Source: Pollutiaquabacter sp046052345 (GTDB lineage: Bacteria; Bacteroidota; Bacteroidia; AKYH767-A; 2013-40CM-41-45). From it: a stretch of 27,779 bases of DNA. The stretch lies in the NCBI GenBank assembly GCA_046052345.1, contig JBJOMN010000047.1:1-27779 (forward strand). Reading direction: 5' to 3'. Shown piece by piece: positions 21,859 to 27,779 of this stretch. Positions within the stretch are counted from its first letter, which is position 1. Each line of letters opens with the position of its first letter. The notes under the pieces were generated by a model, which was given only the letters and a program-made list of their open reading frames with translations, made no database searches and was not told the DNA's origin. The position numbers and the translations under genes were made by a program.

Positions 21859-22863
21859 ATGGCAAAAAAAGTGGCTGCTAAAAGTACCGTAAAGTCTGCA
21901 TCGAAGAAGAAGGCAGCCAAGAAGGTAGCGCCCCCCGCAGCGGAAAAGATAGCTTCGAACACAAAAAAAGATAAACCAGTGAGCCTTTCCAAGATCGCAA
22001 AAGCCAAGGTCAAGACTAAAGAGAAACCGGCATTCCAACCCCGCAAGGTCGAGAAGATCATAGACGTTGCCAGGCTGGAGAAGAAGCTGGCCGACATCAT
22101 GGCCCTGAATCACAAGGAGTTCACCGTCGAGGAGAAGCTGAAGGCGATTTACATGCTGCAGGAAGTCGACTCGAACATCGATAAGATCCGTACGATACGC
22201 GGAGAGCTTCCGATGGAAGTGTCCGATTTGGAGGATGAACTGGCCGGTCTCAACACCCGTGTAGACCATATCAAAGCCGAGATCGACGGCCTCAACGACC
22301 AGATCGCCAAGCGTAAGCAGGCCGTGAAGGAAGCGAAAGACCGCATCAAGAAATACGAAGCCCAGCAAGGTAAGGTCAAGAACAACCGCGAATTCGATTC
22401 ACTCAACAAGGAGATCGAGTTCCAGAACCTGGAAATCCAGTTGGCCGAGAAGCGCTCCAAAGAGCACGCTGCCGATATCATCACCAAGCAGGCGCTGCTC
22501 GAGCAGACCGAAGCCGTCGTGACTGAAAAGCAGGCGATTCTTGCACTTAAGAAGTCCGAGCTCGAGACTATCATCGAAGAGACCCGTAAAGAAGAAGATA
22601 CCCTGAAGCGTATCTCCGAAACGACCACCAAGATCGTCGACGAGCGCCTCTTACACGCCTACCGCCGTCTGCGCGACAATACACGTAACGGCCTTGCGGT
22701 AGTCTCCATCCAGCGCGATGCCTGCGGCGGCTGTTTCAACAAGATTCCGCCCCAGCGTCAGCTCGACATCCGCCAGCACAAGAAAGTCATTGTATGCGAA
22801 CACTGCGGCCGTATCCTGGTCGACAGCCGCATCGATGAAGAGACGGTGGAAGCCAACAGCTGA
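21859..22863 (+). CDS. coiled-coil protein with C4 zinc ribbon (COG1579/zf-RING_7 type)
   Basis: 334 residues. Residues 1-60 form a Lys/Ala-rich tail (repeats such as KKKAAKK) predicted to be disordered and basic. About 70-265 is a long charged coiled coil (LEDELAGLNTRVDHIKAEID, NREFDSLNKEIEFQNLEIQ). The C-terminus carries a zinc ribbon with two CxxC pairs, CGGC and CEHC (about 290-315), ending in the typical ILVD. Proteins of this class are widespread and thought to bind nucleic acid or scaffold complexes, but their function is not established. The basic N-terminal tail is longer than in many homologues as I know them and could bind DNA or RNA. It probably shares a transcript with the Nif3-like gene. 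A heptamer-armed repeat element begins 7 nt after its stop. Confidence 0.88.
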   Translation: MAKKVAAKSTVKSASKKKAAKKVAPPAAEKIASNTKKDKPVSLSKIAKAKVKTKEKPAFQPRKVEKIIDVARLEKKLADIMALNHKEFTVEEKLKAIYMLQEVDSNIDKIRTIRGELPMEVSDLEDELAGLNTRVDHIKAEIDGLNDQIAKRKQAVKEAKDRIKKYEAQQGKVKNNREFDSLNKEIEFQNLEIQLAEKRSKEHAADIITKQALLEQTEAVVTEKQAILALKKSELETIIEETRKEEDTLKRISETTTKIVDERLLHAYRRLRDNTRNGLAVVSIQRDACGGCFNKIPPQRQLDIRQHKKVIVCEHCGRILVDSRIDEETVEANS

Positions 22864-22870
22864 GGATTTA

Positions 22871-23023
22871 GTTCCTGGTTGACAGTTTGCAGTTTCCGGT
22901 TTCCAGTTTCCATATAATAAGGTTCTACGTTATTATTTAAAACTGCAAACTGCGAACCGCGAACTACAAACTGCGACCCGCGACCCTCGAACTGCAAACC
23001 GCGAACTGCCAACCGCGAACTGC
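22871..23023. repeat. heptamer-armed hairpin element, site A
   Basis: Left arm: six 7-bp units in register at 22871-22912 (GTTCCTG, GTTGACA, GTTTGCA, GTTTCCG, GTTTCCA, GTTTCCA). Core 22911-22946: a perfect 7-bp stem ATAATAA/TTATTAT around the loop GGTTCTACG, followed by TTAAAACTGC. Right arm: twelve inverted-type units in register at 22940-23023 (consensus AAACTGC or GAACCGC). The arms are imperfect reverse complements, so the whole element could fold into a large cruciform or RNA hairpin. It begins 7 nt after the zinc-ribbon stop codon. Confidence 0.85.
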
Positions 23024-23064
23024 ACCTGCGCTATTATTCCTATTTTACAGCCTCCTTTCCCCGC

Positions 23065-24555
23065 ATGAGGCTTCTCCTGCCGTTCCTGTTGTGCCTGAGT
23101 GCGGTCACCTCCGCCTCCGCCTCTTACCGCCTTACGTCTGACGTATCCAAGGCGCAGGAGCTCGTCTTCAAGTTGAGATTTGCAGAGGCGGCTCCCTTTC
23201 TTGCCAAGGCTGCTCAGGAGGATCCCTCGAATCTGTTGGTGGCATCCGTGCGGTGCAAACAGTATTTCCTCACGGCTTTCCTGAGTGAAGAGGAGTCTGC
23301 TCTGAAGGCCTTCCTGGACGAAGCGGAGGCTCTTGATGACCGTATCGAATCGTCGAAGCCTGCCGCCGATGAGCGTTATGCGGCATTTGTTCAGGGAGAG
23401 TTGTCGGTGTTCCGGGTGTTGCTACATACGCGGAACCGCGACTTCATAGCAGCCGCGTGGGACCTGAACAGCTGCCATTCGCTCATCACACGCAACAAAA
23501 AGAAATTCCCGGGATTTCTGCCGAACGAAATGGTGCACGGGGCTGTGACCGCCGCCCTTGGCGCGATTCCTTCCGAGTACGAGTGGCTGCTGCGGATGGT
23601 GGGACTCGACGGAGACATCGAATCGGGCAAGAACGAGATCACCCATTTCCTCAGGAACGCCTCAGGAACGCCGTATGCCTGCTTCATGGACGAGGCCGCC
23701 TATACCCTTGCATCCCTCCATTACAGCCTCACGCCTGAACTGCCGGCGGACTCTTTTCTGCTCGAACAGTTGGAGCTCCGTTCACCGGAAAACGATCTGC
23801 TCAAATACGCTTATACCGGACTCCTTCAGAAGAACCGGCAGAACGACCATGCGTTGGAAATCATCGGTACATCCTCTGCCGCCGAGGAAGGGGTGTATCC
23901 CATGGCCTTTATGCACCTGCGTCGGGGCCATCTGCTGCTCTGCCGGATGGATACCGCCTGCGAAAAAGAGCTGCGGCTGTTCGTAGGAGGTTTCAAGGGT
24001 ACGAGCTTCATTAAGTCGGCCTGGCAGAAAATCGCATGGAACCGGCTGTTACAAGGCGACATGATCGGCTACCGTTCCGCCATGAATGTCTGTAAGAAGT
24101 ACGGTGCGGCGCTGTTCGACGAAGACAAGGACGCTCAACGGGAAGCGGAGGACGGAATTCCTCCGAACCGATATCTGTTACGGTCACGATTGCTTTTCGA
24201 CGGAGGATATACATCCGAAGCGCTGAAAGCGATCACGGGTATACCGTCCGACAGTTTTCCCTCCGTACGCGATAAGCTGGAGCTCACGTACCGGTATGCC
24301 AGGATACTGCACGTCACCGGCCGTACGGAACAAGCCATGGTATATTATGAAAAGACACTGAAGAACGGCGAGAACAGCTCCTATTATTTTTCCGCGAACA
24401 GCGCCCTGATGATGGGAGAGATCTGTGAGCGCAGGAACGATCTTGTCAAGGCCCGGGAGTATTACCACCGTTGCCTCTCGATGCGCGACCACGACTACCA
24501 GAACGGCATCGACCAGAAGGCGAAGGCGGGACTGAAGAGGGTCGATAGTCGATAG
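23065..24555 (+). CDS. exported helical-repeat (TPR-like) protein of unknown function
   Basis: 496 residues. Signal peptide 1-19 (ending SASA). The rest is alpha-helical with TPR-like helix pairs. The clearest are near the N-terminus (FAEAAPFLAKAAQEDPSN) and the C-terminus (TGRTEQAMVYYEKTLKN; NDLVKAREYYHRCLSM). The middle (about 85-330) has a pattern I associate with Bacteroidota proteins annotated as DUF3808-like or simply TPR proteins, but I cannot confirm that. No enzymatic motif was seen. It is likely periplasmic or membrane-associated. The last codons (VDSR-stop) are part of a heptamer array (GTCGATA units), and the TAG stop is supplied by the repeat. The start ATG sits 41 bp after another repeat element, so its promoter may lie within or beside that element. 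Confidence 0.8.
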   Translation: MRLLLPFLLCLSAVTSASASYRLTSDVSKAQELVFKLRFAEAAPFLAKAAQEDPSNLLVASVRCKQYFLTAFLSEEESALKAFLDEAEALDDRIESSKPAADERYAAFVQGELSVFRVLLHTRNRDFIAAAWDLNSCHSLITRNKKKFPGFLPNEMVHGAVTAALGAIPSEYEWLLRMVGLDGDIESGKNEITHFLRNASGTPYACFMDEAAYTLASLHYSLTPELPADSFLLEQLELRSPENDLLKYAYTGLLQKNRQNDHALEIIGTSSAAEEGVYPMAFMHLRRGHLLLCRMDTACEKELRLFVGGFKGTSFIKSAWQKIAWNRLLQGDMIGYRSAMNVCKKYGAALFDEDKDAQREAEDGIPPNRYLLRSRLLFDGGYTSEALKAITGIPSDSFPSVRDKLELTYRYARILHVTGRTEQAMVYYEKTLKNGENSSYYFSANSALMMGEICERRNDLVKAREYYHRCLSMRDHDYQNGIDQKAKAGLKRVDSR

Positions 24556-24644
24556 TCGGTAGTCGGTAGTCTCCGGTTCCCAGTTTCCAGTTTACAAATA
24601 ATGAGGCTCATCGTCATTAATTAAAACTGCCAACTGTAAACCTC
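24541..24644. repeat. heptamer-armed hairpin element, site B
   Basis: Left arm: eight 7-bp units in register at 24541-24596 (GTCGATA twice, GTCGGTA twice, GTCTCCG, GTTCCCA, GTTTCCA, GTTTACA). Core 24595-24630: the same 36-nt layout as site A with 7 differences. The stem is ATAATGA with TCATTAA and the loop GGCTCATCG, so one A-T pair of site A is G-C here. Right arm: three units at 24624-24644 (AAACTGC, CAACTGT, AAACCTC). Relative to site A, a shared TCCGGTT-type left-arm landmark is displaced by exactly 7 bp, one heptamer. It lies between two convergent genes. Confidence 0.85.
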
Positions 24645-24645
24645 T

Positions 24646-26097
24646 TCAGAACTTCACCCCGAACGTCGCTGTGAAGTTGTATCCCGTCACGTGCTCGTAG
24701 CTGCCCTCCACGAATTGGTTCTCCAGCGTGTACGGTTGCAGGTACTGGTCGCTGAAGGAATAGAGGTAGGCAAGGTCGATGTAGAAACTCTTCTCCCGGA
24801 AGCCGATACCGCCGCTGATATGCTGGCCGGAGAAATCCCAGCCGTCCACCCTGTAGCTATCCGATATAGGAGAGCTCGTATAGCCATAACCGGCGCGCAG
24901 ACTTACTTTGTCCAGTCGCCATTCGGTTCCGGCACGCAGTGAATGCGTGGTGGTGTATTTGCGGCGGATGTCGGAGTTCTCGGAGGTGAAACCGTAGTCG
25001 ACGCCGCGGAGGCGCGCATCGGCCATGTCCGTGTATTCGTAGTCGACACTCGCCAGTCCCCACTTGCCGAAGATGAAAGCCATGCCCGCAGTGGCACGGA
25101 ACGGAGATACGAATTCGTAATCGTAGGCTCCGTTCGGAGATTCCTTGTTGAGGCGTGTGCCGCCGTCGAAGCGGGCGACCATGTTGCTGGAATAATTATC
25201 GGACAGGTCGAACAGTGTCGGGGTATGAATGGCGGCCCCGAAGCGGAAGAAGTCGACCGGACGGTAGATGAAGCCCATCTTGAAGTTGATGCCGCTGCCT
25301 TCGGTGTTCTGATACGTCGAGTACCGGAAACGGTCCATGGAATCCACCCGGTTTTCCGTGTCGATCTCCTCATAAGTCATGTCCTCGGTATATCGGAGGT
25401 AGGTGATTCCCAGCGAAGCGCCGAGATACAGCTTGTTGGCGTAATTGCCGGAGAATGCGAAGTTGGTTTCGCCCAACGATCCGCGGCTCTCGGCGGTACG
25501 GCGTTGCAGCATCTGGCCGTTGGGGATGGCGCTCACATAATGCGTGCGCGTACCTTCCGTATCCGTCACGAACGTGTAATAGGAGAGGTATTCCTTGAAC
25601 TCGTCCAAGTCGTCGAAGTCCGTTCCCTCCGACTGTTCGGCGAAATAATCGGCGATCGAGTTCCGGGTGTTGAAGCCTTCCAGGGAATGTACGTTATTGA
25701 AGTCGGCCAGACGGTTGTAGGCGATACCGAAGTTCCAACTGACCCAATCGTCCTTGCCGGAATTGCGCGGCCGCGAGGTGAAGACGCAGCCGGCGTTCCC
25801 GAAGTTGAAGACCGTGCGTCCGTCGACCGTGTTGCCGTCAAGATAGTCCGCATTCGTGTTGCCGGTGTAGATGGAGGGTGACAGGCTGAACTCCGAGCTG
25901 CGGTACACGCCAAGTCCGGCAGGGTTGAAGGACATCACCGAAAGGTCGCCGCCGACAGCCCCGAAGGCTCCGCCCATGGAGACATAGCGTGCCGTACCGG
26001 CGATGGAACGTTGAGAGAAACGGAAGGCGTCGATGTCGGTTTGCGCAGTTGCGGCCAGGGACAGGAGCCCGGAAAGGAGAATCAATAGCTTTTTCAT
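24646..26097 (-). CDS. OmpP1/FadL-family-like outer membrane protein
   Basis: 483 residues. Signal peptide 1-18 (ending AATA), then Gln19. The N-terminal segment (RSIAGTARYVSMGGAFGAVGG ... VMSFNPAGLGVYRSSEFSLSP, within 27-75) is the hallmark of the FadL/TodX superfamily hatch region as found in Bacteroidota. The rest alternates hydrophobic and polar residues as amphipathic beta-strands (FAFSGNYANKLYLGASLGI; LASVDYEYTDMADARLRG) and ends in ATFGVKF with a C-terminal Phe, as outer membrane barrels do. FadL-type channels carry long-chain fatty acids or other hydrophobic molecules; the substrate here is unknown. It lies 57 bp downstream of the Tyr/RS-rich gene and is probably in the same operon. 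Confidence 0.88.
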   Translation of the reverse strand: MKKLLILLSGLLSLAATAQTDIDAFRFSQRSIAGTARYVSMGGAFGAVGGDLSVMSFNPAGLGVYRSSEFSLSPSIYTGNTNADYLDGNTVDGRTVFNFGNAGCVFTSRPRNSGKDDWVSWNFGIAYNRLADFNNVHSLEGFNTRNSIADYFAEQSEGTDFDDLDEFKEYLSYYTFVTDTEGTRTHYVSAIPNGQMLQRRTAESRGSLGETNFAFSGNYANKLYLGASLGITYLRYTEDMTYEEIDTENRVDSMDRFRYSTYQNTEGSGINFKMGFIYRPVDFFRFGAAIHTPTLFDLSDNYSSNMVARFDGGTRLNKESPNGAYDYEFVSPFRATAGMAFIFGKWGLASVDYEYTDMADARLRGVDYGFTSENSDIRRKYTTTHSLRAGTEWRLDKVSLRAGYGYTSSPISDSYRVDGWDFSGQHISGGIGFREKSFYIDLAYLYSFSDQYLQPYTLENQFVEGSYEHVTGYNFTATFGVKF

Positions 26098-26154
26098 GGC
26101 AAAGTGGGATTGAAGGTCACTTCAGTCGCGAAGAAACCGCGGCAGCGAAGGAGT

Positions 26155-27779
26155 TCAGCGCCTGCGTCCGGGAGAAGGCGACGAGGAGGGGCCGTTGTTT
26201 CTCGGAGCGGAGTAGGACGGAGTACTCCGCGGGGCCGGCGACGATTCCTGACGGAACTGCCGGGGTTCGTTGCGAGGCTGGAAGGTCGGAGTACGTTGTT
26301 CTTCACGGCTGCGCGATTTCTCCATCGAAGGCTGACGCTGTTCAGGAGCCGAAGGTCTGGAAGGTTCCGTGCGAGGCAAAGAACGGTTGTCATCGCCTTT
26401 CCTGACCGGTGTCATTTCCTCTCTGCGGTTCTCCTGTTGGTAGGAACGGGTCGGGGAAGAGCGGTCGTTGTCGTACGAGCGGGGTGCTGACCGATCAATG
26501 TTCTTCGAGGGGGTGGTGCTTTCGCGCGGCGTGTCGTAGGAGCGCGGCGTGGAGCGGTCGTAGTTCTTCGAAGGCGTCGTGTTACGGTCGTTGTCGTAAG
26601 AACGTCCGGGTGAGGTGCTTTCGCGCGGCTGGTCGTAAGAGCGCGGTGTGGAGCGGTCGTAGTTCTTCGAGGGGGTCGTGTTCTCTCTCGGCTGACTGAA
26701 CGAGCGGTCGTTGTTGGACGGCGTGGTGTTGTCGCGGGAGGGAGTCGTGTTCAGACCGCGGTCTGTGTCCTTGCCGGCAGGACGATCGCTGTCGATTCCC
26801 CGCACCGGTTGTGTCGTTTCCTGTTTGCCGGAGGGGCGCTCAGGAAGCGTGGAGTTGTTCTTCCCGCTGTCGGGGGTGCGGATGTCGTTGCCGGTTGAAG
26901 GACGCGTCGAAGGCGTCACGTCGCGGCCGGGAGATGTCTGCTGAAGGCCTGCAGCAGGCGTACGGCCATTGTCCGGTGAAGTAAGGTTGCCGTTCGGACG
27001 ACTGACGCGGCCGCTGTTAAGGGCTTCGGTGTATTTGTCGCCGACCGAGGTCGTGCGCAACGATCCGTACTCGCGGGTACTGCCGCCACGGGGGGAGTTG
27101 TCGGAGGCTGACGATCCGCGGTGGCCGTAATGGAAGTTGCCGTCGTAGCTGTTGTAATAGTACGGATTGGCCAGCCCCCAGGAGCCGTCGTAGTAGCCGT
27201 GGTTGTAACCGGCCCAGTAGCCGTTGTTGTAGCCGGACCAGTAGGAGCCGTGCCAGGGTGAATAGTACCCGGGACCGTACCAGGGAGAATACCATCCCGG
27301 ATTGTACCAGGAGGAGTAGCAGGGAGTTCCCCAGCCGAACGACATACCCCAATGGGGTCCGCCGTACACGAAGGGGGAGTAATAGTAGTAGGAGGGTGCC
27401 CACCAGCTGTAGCCGGTATAGATGCTCACTCCGAAGTTCACCGGATTGTAGTCGTACCAGTAGGAGTTGGTATAGACCGGATCGTAGTAGGAGTAGCCGT
27501 AATAGGGCGAGTAGTAGCGACGGAGACGGGCCGTGTAGGCGTAGTCGTAATAGTCGTCGCCGTTGTAGTAGTTGTTGGTGACGTAGGTGTTGCCGTTACC
27601 GTCGCCGTAGGAGGAGGAGTTGGAAGGAGGATAATAATCCTGGGAAGCTGCTCCGTCGTCGTTACGGCCGTAGTCCGGGTTGGAGGAGCTGTTGTCCTGC
27701 GGCTGCGTCTCGTAGTTGCCGGCAGGAGCAGGTGCCGGAGCGGTATAGGTTTCCGTCTGCTCCTGAGAAGGAGAGTAAT
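26155..27779 (-). CDS. Tyr-rich then Arg/Ser/Asp/Pro-rich low-complexity protein, 5' end beyond window
   Basis: The frame runs from the stop at 26155-26157 to the right edge without interruption. The GTG at 27441 is therefore internal, and at least about 540 residues are visible. The distal N-terminal part is rich in Tyr, Asn, Gly and Ser (YYSPYYGYSYYDPVYTNSYW, then a Trp/Tyr/Gly/Pro-rich stretch about 27190-27420). The C-terminal half (26158-27000) is a charged, disordered sequence with imperfect repeats around TTPSKNYDRSTPRSYD (three copies, with one NIDRSA variant), plus RESTSP/RESTTP blocks, ending SPSPGRRR. No known enzymatic motif or T9SS domain was seen. Similar Tyr-rich proteins precede outer membrane proteins in other Bacteroidota as I recall, without known function. 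Co-transcription with the FadL-like gene is inferred from the 57-bp gap. Confidence 0.8.
   Translation of the reverse strand, partial: YSPSQEQTETYTAPAPAPAGNYETQPQDNSSSNPDYGRNDDGAASQDYYPPSNSSSYGDGNGNTYVTNNYYNGDDYYDYAYTARLRRYYSPYYGYSYYDPVYTNSYWYDYNPVNFGVSIYTGYSWWAPSYYYYSPFVYGGPHWGMSFGWGTPCYSSWYNPGWYSPWYGPGYYSPWHGSYWSGYNNGYWAGYNHGYYDGSWGLANPYYYNSYDGNFHYGHRGSSASDNSPRGGSTREYGSLRTTSVGDKYTEALNSGRVSRPNGNLTSPDNGRTPAAGLQQTSPGRDVTPSTRPSTGNDIRTPDSGKNNSTLPERPSGKQETTQPVRGIDSDRPAGKDTDRGLNTTPSRDNTTPSNNDRSFSQPRENTTPSKNYDRSTPRSYDQPRESTSPGRSYDNDRNTTPSKNYDRSTPRSYDTPRESTTPSKNIDRSAPRSYDNDRSSPTRSYQQENRREEMTPVRKGDDNRSLPRTEPSRPSAPEQRQPSMEKSRSREEQRTPTFQPRNEPRQFRQESSPAPRSTPSYSAPRNNGPSSSPSPGRRR

Noticed and set aside
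24943..25881. 312-residue plus-strand ORF
   Set aside because: Antisense to the FadL-like gene, with no recognisable domain or start context; typical shadow ORF in GC-rich coding sequence.
27439..27441. GTG start for the Tyr/RS-rich protein
   Set aside because: The frame is open for more than 110 further codons of the same composition up to the window edge, so the start lies outside.

Overview
The window looks like a chromosomal segment of a member of the Bacteroidota. Five secreted proteins end in type A type IX secretion (T9SS) sorting domains. Most exported proteins have a signal peptide whose predicted cleavage leaves an N-terminal Gln. The tRNA promoter matches the Bacteroidota consensus TTTG-N19-TAnnTTTG, and the lipid A genes lpxH and lpxK are present. 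The base composition is moderately GC-rich. No transposase, integrase, CRISPR array or rRNA was seen, and the T9SS machinery itself is not encoded here.

Layout from left to right. 1-254 is the edge of an uncertain minus-strand gene. 619-784 is a complete tRNA-Asp unit with promoter, encoded CCA and terminator. 942-6677 is a 1911-residue surface protein of SprB-type repeats, with an exact 852-bp higher-order repeat. 6986-9013 is an exported multicopper oxidase. 9358-11870 holds two paralogous secreted PKD proteins on the plus strand, each with its own terminator. 12023-18378 is a compact minus-strand cluster: choice-of-anchor B protein, TlpA-like lipoprotein, M1 peptidase, lpxH. The M1 peptidase is cut near its C-terminus by an in-frame TGA. 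18597-20466 is an overlapping lpxK / purine nucleoside phosphorylase pair. 20716-24555 holds plus-strand genes for a Nif3-like protein, a zinc-ribbon coiled-coil protein and a helical-repeat protein. 24646-27779 holds a FadL-like outer membrane protein and an upstream Tyr-rich/RS-rich low-complexity protein that runs off the right edge.

The genes suggest an envelope-centred region: surface adhesins and secreted modular proteins, a periplasmic/exported oxidase and peptidase, a membrane thioredoxin-fold lipoprotein, two lipid A steps and an outer membrane channel. Housekeeping genes (PNP, Nif3-like, zinc ribbon) are interspersed.

The most unusual non-coding signal is a family of intergenic elements built from 7-bp units. 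In the two complete examples (22871-23023 and 24541-24644) heptamers of GTTTCCA type lead into a 36-nt core hairpin and are followed by heptamers of AAACTGC type in inverted orientation. The two cores differ by a compensatory base-pair change. Related arrays lie at 11974-12029 and 20508-20648. Three of the four begin at or just after the stop codon of a neighbouring gene, and in two cases the stop codon itself lies inside the array.
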